A DNA stretch of 64,000 nucleotides from Liolophura sinensis (Eukaryota > Mollusca > Polyplacophora > Chitonida > Chitonidae), in contig NC_088302.1 of assembly GCF_032854445.1 (NCBI RefSeq), positions 42,758,645 through 42,822,644 on the forward strand. The letters are read 5' to 3'. Shown here piece after piece: positions 24,403 through 35,174 of the stretch. The first letter of the stretch is position 1; every line of letters begins with the position of its first letter. The notes under the pieces are model-generated. The model saw only the letters and a list, made by a program, of their open reading frames with translations, was not told where the DNA came from and did no database searches. Position numbers and translations under genes: made by a program.

Positions 24403-24481
<79 letters not shown>
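24403..24481. repeat. (TA)n microsatellite, about 79 bp
   Basis: An uninterrupted TA dinucleotide run within copy B. Copy A lacks it. Confidence 0.95.
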
Positions 24482-24483
<2 letters not shown>

Positions 24484-24915
24484 TATAAACATGCTTTTTT
24501 TTCTTTTGTTTTTTATTTTTTCCTGGTTAAAGGGAAGTGTGATTTGTTTTGAGGATCAAATACTAATGTATAATGTTATGTGGTATATATTTATTTACAG
24601 CCTGTGTTCTGTGAGTAAGATCATTAGGGCATGTTACATATGCTCCTTACCAAGGACTGGAGATGGGTTGTCATCAGCTTCTTTTGTCTTCGATGTGACA
24701 GTTTGCAATTTAGTTGCTATGTGTCCCGGGGCCACTTCCCGTTTGTGCCAATAAACGGTATTCGACAAAATGCTGTGGCTCTTCTTCAGCGTTGCATTAC
24801 GCCTCGGGTTAAAATGTCATAAAAGAACGGTGGTAATTTGACATGAACTACCAGATACAAGGAGAGGGAAGACTTCTGTCATAGGTAACGCTGTGTTACA
24901 TCTCACGACCGTCTA

Positions 24916-25404
24916 ATGAGATTTACCAGGCCTTCCCTTAGCTAGATTTGTGTTGTGAAAGCATTTGTACAGACTTTTAGGAGCTCGAATAATGTACTAA
25001 CACAATTAAATGGTTTTAATATCGGATTCTGTTTAGAGGAAGGCCATTCGCTTTATTACCAAGAGTTACGAAGAGAACTTTTTATCTCGTTTAATGTAAA
25101 GGTCATTTCTCACCTAACAGCTCCAGAAGTCGAGATAACCGGGCGGAGATTGTCATAGAGAGCAACCATACCCGACCGAGTACTTCTGGAAAAGACTGAC
25201 CTCATGTTACAGACAGTTCAACAGACAGACGAAGACACGTTCTTAGTATTTGTCAAAAAAAGGCACAGCGACATTGTAATTAGTCCAGTAATAAATGTGC
25301 TGCGTAATGGTTATAATAGCAGAACTAATCTTGCGACAATCAGATCAAGCGCCTTCTCGTTATTGAATCCAAAGTATTTACTGAATTATTTGACTGGTGT
25401 TTAA
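24916..25404 (+). pseudogene. Exon-like frame of the unknown family, copy B, two in-frame stops
   Basis: From the ATG at 24,916 a single frame runs to 25,404, broken only by TAG at 24,943 and TAG at 25,156. The second stop sits where copy A has CAG (glutamine), a simple C-to-T change. Landmarks along the frame are VKAFVQTF, SSNNVLTQLNGFN, VISHLTAPEVEITGR, QQTDED, KKRHSD and TNLATIRSS. The first part aligns with the ATG-started frames of copies A (20,877), C (29,615) and D (36,335), the second with copy A only. A 45-bp SINE1 insertion at 25,377 ends the homology. Coding ancestry is likely, but the present copy appears dead. Product unknown. Confidence 0.5.
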
Positions 25405-25421
25405 CGCCGTACTCAAGAACA
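25377..25421 (-). mobile_element. 45-bp truncated SINE1 with perfect 13-bp target duplication
   Basis: Only the tail is present (plus strand TTTGACTGGTGTTTAACGCC, then GTACTCAAGAAC). It is flanked by TGAATCCAAAGTA at 25,364-25,376 and 25,422-25,434. Confidence 0.88.
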
Positions 25422-26016
25422 TGAATCCAAAGTAAAACCTACGCATAATCCATCAACTGGGAATTCGTGATACTTCTAATGTAGTACACCACAAGCCGGT
25501 ATAGAGAGTGAAGTATCAACAGGCACACTAGCCACAAGAACAAGTTTGGAATGTGAATGTGTAAATTCTTTTCCTCTGTTCGTTGGACCTTAGTCACATT
25601 ATAAAGTGATCAACGGAGCACGTGGGAGAGTTTGCACTGTCATTCATTGATGCCCAAGCATTCAATGAAGACCACATACCTACTACCATGTTTATGAGAA
25701 TATTTGTATGTTACACGTGGGAAAATTCACCAGTATCTTGGCAGTGGATTGTGATTCATATCGTACACTTTCCCTCACTGAAAGTACTGGTTACTTAGTA
25801 TAGTGTTAAGGAATGCTTAAATCAAAATATTATAGGCGAACGTCAAGCGAACCTGGAACCAGTTATAGCAAAACATGATTGTGCTTAATTCTGATTAACC
25901 CGGGGTATGGGGGGGTATATTCATCGGGTTGAATTTGATCGCCGCGTTCTATATATGAACAGTTAGAATCAAAGCGTAACTGAGATACATATTATATATT
26001 TTCTTCTAGCTCGAAG

Positions 26017-26271
26017 TTGCGAGACCAGGGATAAAACCCGGTTTTTGGTCACACCAAAGTCCTTTACAAAATTGTAGACGTTTGGCGCTCAGCACTGAAG
26101 GGTTGGCGTAAGGGAACAGGCTTGGTTGTTCCAGTGTCAGCACAATTTCACTCTGTGCTGTGTCATGTCTAGTGTCTTCGACATGATACTTCAGTGGAGG
26201 GAGAATTTGGCGCCATAAACTCGCCCTGCCACAAGACTACACGGTGCAGTATACACACCTTATGACTCCTC
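26017..26271 (+). mobile_element. SINE2 copy, 3' end replaced by a SINE1
   Basis: Same family and same position in the duplicated unit as the SINE2 in copy A (GGCGCTCAGCACTGAAGGG, GTCTTCGACATGATACTTCA, TATGACTCCTCGTC). Where the SINE2 tail should be, a SINE1 core begins. Confidence 0.8.
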
Positions 26272-26378
26272 GTCTGCCCAGTTTCCTTCCACCATAATGC
26301 TGGCCGTTGCCGTGTAAGTAAATTTTTCTTGAGTACGGCGGAAAACACCAATCAAATAAATAAATAAATAAATACATA
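26272..26378 (+). mobile_element. SINE1 copy, head-truncated
   Basis: Starts in the core (AGTTTCCTTCCACCATAATG) and ends CGGAAAACACCAATCAAATA plus AAT A-type repeats. After the tail the sequence resumes with ACATAATGCCTG, matching copy A after its SINE2 tail, so this SINE1 landed in or near the SINE2 tail. Confidence 0.85.
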
Positions 26379-26694
26379 ATGCCTGCTTTACTGACCAAGT
26401 ACGTCAGCAAACACGCTATTCCACTACAAAGTGGCACGAGGTGTTCTCTCTCGGTGAAGTTTCCAGTGCACTTTTCCGATCCATATAATGTTGTGGTCCA
26501 ATCACAGATATGATGACAATACCATAGCACATGGTTGCCAAAAAACCTGCTACAGCGGTCTGTTTGTGCAATTAATCATCTACCCGTCAGCGGTAGAGGT
26601 TTTATAACAACACCCCGCTTGTGGTTAGGATAAGGACCGTAGATAATAGCACACATCTGATGTAAATTGTAAGTTCATCGTTATTATAAACCAG

Positions 26695-26933
26695 ACAGCG
26701 ATGTGGGGGACGTCTTCCAGTATTACGACACCTTGGGGATCATGTCCATAGAGGCAGCCGAAATGATTGATGGAAAGTCTCAATTATTACATATACACCA
26801 AAACAAATTGTTTTGTGTCCTTAAAATCAAACATTCCCCAGTAATCACACTGAGACATCTTCGGCAGTACACTTCATCACGAACTACTTGCAACAAATGT
26901 ACGAAAAATGCTGAGAACTTAGAATGTATGTAA
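26695..26933 (+). pseudogene. Second exon-like segment of the unknown family, copy B
   Basis: Follows the candidate acceptor TTATAAACCAG (ends 26,694). It reads SDVGDVFQYYDTL, then IMSIEAAEMIDGKS, and stays open to a TAA at 26,931. It is longer than copy A because copy A meets a stop at 23,104. The frame is the same as in copy A. Product unknown. Confidence 0.4.
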
Positions 26934-26935
26934 AT

Positions 26936-27539
26936 CCGGTTTTTAATATTCCATCTTTAACAATCTCACGCTAATATCCAGTGACCACGTTGTACAGCAG
27001 TAATCTCCCTTTGTGTGCTCTCTTACGTCTGCTTGTTTGTAAAAGTAAAGAACTGGACAGCTCTGCTATCGACGTACAAATTCAGCGGTTTGTCTTGACT
27101 AGGTATGTCAGTTTTCGATAAATTAAAACACAGGTTGCATGGTAGAGCTGTGAGATGTGATGCCTGAAAAGGTGAACTCTCGACTAGTGATATTCAGTTC
27201 GTGCTCCGCACTAGATGAACATTACCTTAGTATGCAATCTCGGCTTTTACCATACCTTCTCTTATAATAATGTGCAAAGATTTTAACATACATTCACCAT
27301 TTAGCGTTTGTAGGCATATCCTATTACAAAATATGCAAGACATTGCTTTTCTCCGTCCCAGTCCTTGCTAGTGTGTTCAACCTTACAGTTGAAGGATCTG
27401 CAGTTAAAACGAATTCCTATATAGCTTGTCCTGAGGTTGCGTGTTTGAATCCAACTCTTGATTGTTCTGCTGCGTCCTAATGTTTGAAGATATGTTAGAT
27501 ACCTAGTCAAATGTGACGTCTTTTCTGGATTATAGCTAT
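26936..27539. other. Spacer between copies B and C, no gene seen
   Basis: A minus-strand 84-codon frame at 27,301-27,555 has no recognisable feature. Confidence 0.4.
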
Positions 27540-29075
27540 ATTGTCCTCCGCCCATAAAAACTCATCATCGTCAACTGTGTGGCATGTTGATACTTACGGC
27601 AGACACCAATGTCACTAAAAACTAAGCATTTGTAGGTACATGTACCTATATAATTTCTGAGTTGTCAGACGCTATCCGATACCAATGACATATATCCTCT
27701 TGTGCGAATGCGGCTGGAAGTCATTGGCATAATAAAGGGGTTACGAATAATGTCTCAGATTTTTTTAACGACACTGTCTGGCATCAAATTGATGTAAAAC
27801 ATGAAGTCAGTCTAGGGTTCGTGGTTGTTGGACATTGTCAGATGCACTGATTCACTCTAGACGGGCTAACAACATTTTAACCACAGTGCCCCTTAAAATC
27901 CATAAATGGCAAGTCAGTATTACTACAGAATCTTATATCTGTTCATTTGTCACGCCGTGCTGAAATAAATAATACCATAAGTGGATGCAGAATAGCCGAC
28001 TTCGCTCACTCCGAACGGTGCAAGCTTACAAAACTGTTGATATACTTCTGTATTTCCGTCACAATGGTCAGCCGGAAAAATTTTCGCGTCACTGCACAAG
28101 TTATGGGCTGATCTATGGAGAGTACCAATGCTTGGCAAATTTTTAACATTGGAGAATAAAATAATGCGAACTAGCGAAGGCCCCCAAAAACCGCCGATAG
28201 CGGAGATTATAAACCCAGGCATGGAGATGCTTCTACCGTTTCAGAAAAATACCTTTTAGATCAATAGTTTAATTACTTAATGTTATTTTTCTCCACTCTG
28301 GGCCGACATTGTTGATTACAGGAACTTTGGGGTTGACAGATTCCTCCACTGGGACGGTGGTGTATCATTGTGTGAAGTAGTGTTGTTGTTGTTACTATGT
28401 GTTGATTGTAGTTAGTAGGCACATGGTGACTTATTAGCTTATTTTTATAGTATAGCTTGTTATTTTTAGTTTAATGACTTATAAAACTGCGCATGATATC
28501 TCTAGCATGCTCAGAACAGCTTAGTGCATGGCTAAACGTTTTTGGATGACTGTGTTTTTACCTTAAAGTTAATCATTAAAGACTATTTTTGCAGGCGCTT
28601 TTGCGTTGGATTTAAATTTCATACACTAATACTTGTTTTGATCGTTTCGAGCAATAATGGCAAAAGTTCAATATTCCCACCACTTATAAAAAAATTGCAA
28701 AATTCTCGACGCTGCTTTCCGTTGATATTGATAAAATTTTTTGGCGAACGTCAAGGATAAGACCATATGCCAGCAGCCAGTCAGTTGTTATCTCCTTTTT
28801 TTCTTATGTGGATAAATAGCTAAGCTATGGAAATGTACCCGTGCTATTGTCTAGGTATTGGAGCAAATACCAGTTTGAGCTGGCCTAGTACATGTATATT
28901 CAAATATATTATGAAAGCTGTAGAACCCTCTGTTTAGTGAATTGCCAGGTATCTTCACCAAAGAATAATCTGGAGAGTATAGAGGTTGCAGTGGCAAGGA
29001 AAACATATCATTTCATAGCTGTGATCTCTGTTATAAAAAGCAATGCAGGCTTATTATTTGAAAGATTGCAATGAC

Positions 29076-29120
29076 ATATTCTTGAGTACAGCGTAAAACA
29101 TCAGTGAACTAAATAAATAT
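29076..29120 (+). mobile_element. SINE1 tail fragment
   Basis: TATTCTTGAGTACAGCGTAA followed by AACATCAGTGAACTAAATAA is the degraded 3' end of SINE1. Confidence 0.65.
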
Positions 29121-29614
29121 TTGAAGCGCAAACTCTAAAGCATTGATGCCGACTTAAACTAGTGATATTTATTTTGGTTTTTCCATTTATTTAATGGTGT
29201 ATAGTCGTGAAGAAGTCTTGTAAGTTACCATGTGTCACCGTGCGCCTTGGCAAATACGCCAGTGCCAACAGCTAACAGAGGTAACTGAGGCCTCATTCTT
29301 TTTGAATCAGTTTAAGGAATTGGTCATACCATTAGGGCGCATAACTTGTGTCCTGTGTATGGAATGGAGTTCGCTTATCATCAGCTACTTTCTCTTTATG
29401 TGAACGCCACAATTTAGTAATTGTCTGCCGCAGGACCATCTGCTGTTCCAACCAATAAACAATGTTAGGCAAGAAGAGGTTTATTCTTCAGTGCTACAAT
29501 AAGCCACAGGCTACAACATTACAAAAAAGTTGCATTTGGAGGCGAGCTACCGGATACAAGAAGAGTGAAGACCTCTTTCTCAGGTAACGCTGTCTTACGT
29601 CTCACAACCGTCTA

Positions 29615-29797
29615 ATGAGATTTGCCAGTGTTTCGTTCTGCTATATTTCAATTGTAAAAGCATCTGCAGAGACTTTTACGAGCTCAAATAATGTAGTAAC
29701 ACAATTAGACGGTTATAATCGGATTCTATTGAGACGCCATCGTGTTTTACGTAGGGAAAAGGATCCCGGTAAAGCAATACTTGGTGAAGACGAGTAG
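29615..29797 (+). pseudogene. ATG-started frame of the unknown family, copy C
   Basis: 60 codons starting MRFASVSF, with VKASAETFTSSNNVVTQLDG and then ILLRRHRVLRRE before the stop. The start codon and the TFTSSNNVVTQLDG stretch are shared with copies A and B. The ILLRR..VLR stretch is shared with the inverted copy E. Copy D keeps the ATG (36,335) but is interrupted by stops. No known domain. It may be a first coding exon of the family or a decayed piece of one. Confidence 0.35.
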
Positions 29798-30439
29798 GGA
29801 GGCCAATCTCCTTTTCATGACAAGGAATTTACCAAGGTGTTTTTCGTGCAGTTCGCTGCGCCGTAGAGAAAAAAAATTATAGCCGAAAAAATATCGACAT
29901 TGGTTATCATCGGATGAATGAATAACTGAAAGTCTGACTCGACTGTCTTAAATATTTTACAGACATAAAAGACGAGATCAGAAAGGCAAGAGCGCTGCAA
30001 AATTCTATTTATATTGTACAATGTACGCCAGCTCCAAAGGTTTTTTTCCCCTTCCACTATTCTCAGTAGCCCAGATAACCCGCCTTCAAAATGTCAGCCG
30101 TTCTTGTTCGGTCTGTTGGAGGCGAGCCCATGATTGCATCCTAGGCTTCAATAGTTTAGTCCTAACTATGTCATCCAATGAAATCGGTGAGCACATTTCT
30201 TAAGTCACATTTTACTCTTGGAATAATGATATGTAATCATGTGACTATTAAGTGTTAGTTGCAAGTTTATACTGAACAAAAACAAAGATTGGAAAAAATG
30301 AATTATATTGAAAATAGGTAGTACAATTTCCACGACTTATAAAGTAGTTACCATGGACGAGTACCATAATGGCCAGGTCTAACGTGATTCATCCGACTAT
30401 GGCATTTGTGGTGAACCACGCAGATCACCAAGGCGTGTG

Positions 30440-31310
30440 CAGTGACTGGTGGTGATTAGAAAAACACGCTAACAGTTCTCATGCGACGCCTTACAAATGT
30501 CATGGATGCTGTTGACGGATAATTCACAATCTGAGGCCACGTGTGCATCAAACGGGAACAACATCTGATTGCCTCAGATCATGGCGGACACGTGTGACGA
30601 CAAATAACAAGGACAATGAAGCTCGGCTATGTCATTTGTGTAGTCGTTTTCCCACCTCAACGTCAACCAGCAACACACTTTTTAGAGGTGACGTAACTCT
30701 TCAGACCGTACGAAACCGCTTGCACCCTGTACACCATAATGAACGTCTATACTGGACACAATTTCAATCGCGCCGAATATAACCAGTGACAATGGAATAG
30801 AGTTGTGGTTACCGAAGAATCACGTTTTACCTTACCATTTGCCGACGGAAGAGTGTGAGCGTGGCGTGGGTGCTATGAACGTCACGCCCAGGTAATTGAT
30901 CGATTTCGGGGGCGGTAGGGCAATGGTTTGGGGAAGTTTCTGTCAGAACGTGCGCTCGCGTCTTCTCGTAATTCTTGGGAACCTTAATGCAGCCTGCTAT
31001 CGTGAGAAGGTACTTGTACCAGAGCTGGTGCCTTCCATGGCTGCTCGTGGCCCAGGCCTACAATTCCAACATAACATAGCGACCACACACAGCTGTTTTG
31101 GCTCGAAATTTCCTGCAAAATGCAGGTAGTGGCGCAATGGAGTGAATATCAAAATCAGCTGACCTCAGTTCCATAGCACACCTACATGTATATGATACTC
31201 GAGGAAGAAGATATCGGGCTTTGAGGACTCCACTCCAGAATGACCAAGTTGGGTGCCACGTTGGTACAGCAATAGCACAGGTTGCTGTGTTCACGGGTGC
31301 TAGGCACTCA
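30440..31310 (+). pseudogene. Tc1/mariner-like transposase, dead
   Basis: A DD34E-superfamily cut-and-paste transposase decayed by many stops and frame shifts. Recognisable pieces in order: a degenerate N-terminal region near 30,560, WNRVV-TEESRFTL (about 30,795-30,835), a GGGRAMVWGSF block (about 30,907-30,940), GNLNAACYR-KVLVPELVP (about 30,978-31,040), GPGLQFQHN (about 31,052) and SADLSSIAHL (about 31,158). The usual acidic residue after the QH block and the glutamate of the PIEH motif are not conserved here. The same insertion, shortened, is in copy D. I could not delimit its terminal inverted repeats. Confidence 0.8.
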
Positions 31311-31919
31311 GTGAGACAACATTATCTCGCTGCTGTGAAAGCAAGAGGAGGCAGAAGCGGTATACAAATGGCTAGTGCCTGTAAAATCAAAAAGTGACCC
31401 ATGATGCTACTGTTGACTAAGGAGAGTCCACCTAGCGCACCTTAATGGTTAATCCTGTTTTAGTGTATAATGACGTCCATAAACCCGATTTATCCTCCAG
31501 CAACACCATTTGATCTATATGGGTGTGTCTGGAACATAAAGTCACGCACGTGAAGTTTCTTGTTTTGTTCACTATATAAGACGGGCCGATGACTGCCCAC
31601 AACAATGGCTTAACTCTGGCACTTCCTTGGTTCTTACCGATACATGAGTTTGAAATGAACTGGTGTCACCAACGACAGCTGAGTGTCCTGAAGGCTTGAC
31701 ATCTATTATCTATTTCTTTTGGAGAGTCGCCTATATTAGGCTGTCCATAAAATCAGTCATATTAGTTACCAAAATTGACTTTAGCGAGTGACACGGAACA
31801 ATACAAGCTCTACGCATTGACATGTTGGTCGTCCATACTACCATAAGGGAAACGCAGTTAGAATACTAATTTATAATGTTAAACTACATCAGCTTAGTCA
31901 CCAAGAACTCATTGCCTAG

Positions 31920-32685
31920 TGTTACGACCCAAACTGTCTGTATTATAAAGAGATGGCTTTTTCGAAATACACGACAGTTTACTCGCACAAAAAAGTAACC
32001 AAAACCAGCAGATTTTATTTTTCAACAATTCATTAGGTTAAACAAGAACAGATAACAAGACTTATACAAATACTAAAGTACTTAAGTTTAACAAGAAAGG
32101 ATAGCAATATCTATACAAATACTAAAGTACTTACATGTACAACGGTGTCAAGTCCAAACGGACGCATACATTCCACAATATATACCACACAGGCATAAAT
32201 GCAGAGAGGCAATATTCATGAGAGGGGAAATCCACGGTATAACTGAGTGTATGACGAAATATACAAACAAATCCACAGACAGGGTCCGTATACCAATAAG
32301 CACTGTGTGCACAAGAGCACAAATTAAATATACAAGTTCAGACTGAACAAGTGCTCGGTGGAGATATGATATAACAAAGCCAGAGGCTATAAAGACACCA
32401 AAATTCAGCACAAAAGGCCTACTAAAGTAACACACAGCGAAAGCATCCAAAACTCTCATTAATTCTCCTTTCTCCTCCTTTGACCTCCTTTCATAGGTCT
32501 TATATAGACTGGTGCAATTTTTGTAGAATAAGAAAATTCTTGAACACTTGTTGTAAACAAACAGGCCCCGAACTGAGCATATTCTGGAACATTCTAAGGC
32601 AGAGGCAGACAGCAGGCCCTGAACTCAGCATATGTAAACAGTTGCAAGGTAAAGTTAGAAGCTGACGGGAGTTGTTCACACAACA
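31920..32685 (-). mobile_element. Candidate solo LTR (766 bp) with 4-bp target duplication
   Basis: Begins TGTTACGACCC and ends CACAACA, giving TGTT/AACA inverted ends, and is flanked by CTAG on both sides (31,916-31,919 and 32,686-32,689). On the minus strand it has a TATA-type box (CTATATAAGACC, plus about 32,497-32,508) and, near the far end, an AATAAA (plus about 32,013), the order expected of U3-R-U5. No internal retroelement sequence or second LTR was seen. Copy D lacks it. A short repeat (ACAAATACTAAAGTACTTA) occurs twice near 32,070-32,135. Confidence 0.55.
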
Positions 32686-33315
32686 CTAGGGTGACGTCGT
32701 AATTATTCCCAAACAAGTTGCATACTGGACAATAGGCGTGGGCGAATAGACTACATGGCTTTAATTTCCTAACAACCATCTCTAAATCCACACCGCCGTG
32801 ATTATTCATTTATTATTATCATAATAAAACATATAAACCATTTCAAATATGGCAGTGTCAGTAACATGGTTTACTATTAAGTTGATAGCAGTTTATTTGA
32901 CTGGTGCTGTCCTTCGTCAAAACACGTTGTACACGTTGAGTAAGACTGATTGTACAGCTGAATATAGGCGACTCACTAAAAAGACATGCTATAGTATAGA
33001 GCTAATAAGAAGGCCAGGGGCCGTACGCAGGGAACACCACAGTAGACCGACTACTTCAGAATATGTCCGACTTCATGTGGCAGAAGGTTCTGCCCAGAAT
33101 GCTAAGTTGTTCGAAAATGTATTAGGACTTAATCCCTGTATTAACTTTAGTCCAGAGTAAAGTGCCATTACCTTTGTATTGGCATGAGACTGTATTAAGA
33201 TTTAATGCTGGATTAACTTTAATACATTTTTGAACAACTCGCCCCAGACGAACGCATGTTCTCACAAGTCGTCTACATCACCCGTATTTATAAAATAATC
33301 TACAAATATGACACT
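32686..33315. other. No gene seen
   Basis: A 103-codon frame at 32,849-33,160 has no recognisable domain. A stretch near 33,040-33,100 (ATATGTCCGACTTCATG) matches 37,796-37,850 beyond copy D. Confidence 0.4.
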
Positions 33316-33447
33316 CCCTGGTTTCTTCCCAACATAATGCTGGCCGTCGTGGTATAAGTGAAATATTCTTGAGTACGACGTAAAACATAAATCAAATAAA
33401 TAAATAAAATTGTGGCGTAAAACACAAATCAGAACAAATAAATAACA
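33316..33447 (+). mobile_element. SINE1 3' end, with a second tail fragment
   Basis: Core CATAATGCTGGCCGTCGTGG through TATTCTTGAGTACGACGTAA to AAATAAATAAATAAAA (ends about 33,409). It is followed at once by another tail-like stretch (GTGGCGTAAAACACAAATCA) to 33,447. Confidence 0.8.
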
Positions 33448-34802
33448 TGTGGAAAATATTAGGCAACGACTACAGTGTGATAGCTGGCAAATGGTCACAC
33501 GTAACCGGTGAAATACGTGTTCTTGTCAGTTCACCTCAGTCGGGGTTTTATTCTTTTTTTATGCATAAAGAGTAGCAATTTAGACGCCCCTAGCACCATG
33601 GCTTAAGAAGAGGTAGGTAACAAATATGCAGTCATTTTAATTGCAATTTATTAGACGTCACTGGTATAGAATTACTCAGAATGCTGTGTTGTCATCATAT
33701 TTAACATATACAATAATATTGAAGCAATGCAAAGGGAATGAAGTGCGATGTCTTCCTTTGGATCAAAGACAGTATCCTCCATCCACTGTCCATCATCGAT
33801 TATGTGGCATGTTGATACGTACGGCAGAAACAAAGGTTGGTGAAAAAGGACCATTTGTAGATATACGTGACTAAATAATTTCTGCCTTTATCAGACGCTA
33901 TCCGATACCAGTGACCTATTTCCTCCTGTGCGAATGCGGCTGGAAGTCATTGGCATAATAAAAGCCACAAATAATGTCTCAGATTTGTTTTATGAACGAC
34001 AATGTCTGGTATCAATTTGATGTATAACATGAAGTCAGACGAGGTTTCGCGGTTGTTGCACATAGTCAGAGCTATGGATTCTTTCTAGACCGGTTAACAA
34101 ACTGTAACATTTTAACCATAGTTCTCCTTAAAATCCATAACTGTAAAGTCAGCATTTTCTATAGAATCTTATATCTATTCATTTGTCACGTCTAGCTGAA
34201 ATAAATAATACCATAAGTGGATGCAGAATAGCCGACTTCGCTCACCCAACACGGTGCAAGGTTACGAAACTGTTGATATACTTCTGTATTTCCGTCACAG
34301 TAGTCATCCGGTAAAACGTTCACGTTGCTGCACAAACCATAAACCGATTTATGGAGAGTACCAATGCTTGCCAAATTGTTAATATTTGAGAATGAGATAA
34401 TATGAACCAGCGAAATCGCCGATAGCGGAGATTATAAACCCAGGCATGAAGATGCTTCTATCGTTTTCAGAATAACAGGTCTCAGATCAATAGCTTTATT
34501 ACCTAATGCTATTTTTTTCTCCACTCTGGGCAGACATTATTGATTACAGGAACTTTGGGGTTGGCAGATTCTTCCGCGGGACGGTGGTCCAGCATTATGT
34601 AAAGCTGCGTTGTTGTTGTTGCTATGCCTTGCCTGTAAGTAGTAGGCACATGTGACTTCATAGCTCCCACCCAGTGCGCATATTGCCCTTTAAAACAGAC
34701 ATGTACTTGATAACGTGATTAGACTGCGCATGATATCACTAGCATGCTCAGAATAGCCCATTGCATTCCTACACCTTTTTGGATGGCTCTTTGTTTTAGA
34801 GC

Positions 34803-34986
34803 AAGTCTAGCTCATGCTGGCTTCCTCTCCAGCCGTACGTGGGAAGGTCTGACAGCAGCCTGCGGATTGTCGTGGGTTTCACCCGGGCTCTGCCCGGTTT
34901 CCACCCGCAAATATGCTGGCCGCCGTCGTATAAGTGAAATATTCTTGAGTACGGCGTAAAACACCAATCAAATAAATAAATAAATA
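34803..34986 (+). mobile_element. SINE1 copy with 14-bp target duplication
   Basis: Head-truncated SINE1 running from AGCTCATGCTGGCTTCCTCT to AAACACCAATCAAATAAATA. It is bounded by CTTTGTTTTAGAGC (34,789-34,802) and CTTTGTTTCAGAGC (34,987-35,000), one mismatch. Copy C has the empty site near 28,550. Confidence 0.92.
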
Positions 34987-35009
34987 CTTTGTTTCAGAGC
35001 CATGCAAAG

Positions 35010-35174
35010 TTTATTTATTTATTTGATTGGTGTTTCACGCCGTACATAAGAATATTTCAATTATACAAAGGTGGCCAGCAAACCCATCCGCAGTTGCTGA
35101 CAGATTTTACCACGTACAGCAGGAGAGAAGCTAACATGAGCTGGACTTGAACTCACAGCGACCGCACTGGCGCC
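35010..35174 (-). mobile_element. SINE1 copy, inverted, tail to tail with the previous one
   Basis: Starts with the inverted AATA tail, then GATTGGTGTTTCACGCCGTA, a shortened core, and the B-box region TGGACTTGAACTCACAGCGA. The head is truncated. Only about 23 bp separates its tail from that of the neighbouring SINE1. Confidence 0.88.

Larger units (their letters stand above)
23690..26935 (+). repeat. Segmental duplication copy B
   Basis: Tandem paralogue of copy A in the same orientation; see copy A for shared landmarks. Differences in B: a 41-bp hairpin minisatellite near its start, a SINE1 scrap and a TA microsatellite replacing part of the left half, a 45-bp SINE1 insertion at 25,377 and a different SINE1 at 26,272. 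Confidence 0.85.
27540..31700 (+). repeat. Segmental duplication copy C
   Basis: Aligns with copy D (33,770-37,690) in order. Landmarks: GTGGCATGTTGATAC (27,580 / 33,806), GCGGCTGGAAGTCATTGGCA (about 27,709 / 33,936), ATAATACCATAAGTGGATGC (27,967 / 34,206), GGAGAGTACCAATGCTTG (28,117 / 34,351), ATG frame (29,615 / 36,335), AGACGAGATCAGAAAGGCAA (29,969 / 36,628), Tc1 remnant, and GTGAGACAACATT (31,311 / 37,330). Its 28.1-28.4 and 29.3-29.7 kb parts also match A and B. Scattered similarity near 33,040 (to 37,796) suggests the unit once reached further right. Confidence 0.88.

Noticed and set aside
32148-32459. 103-codon hydrophobic minus-strand frame
   Set aside because: Lies inside the candidate solo LTR.
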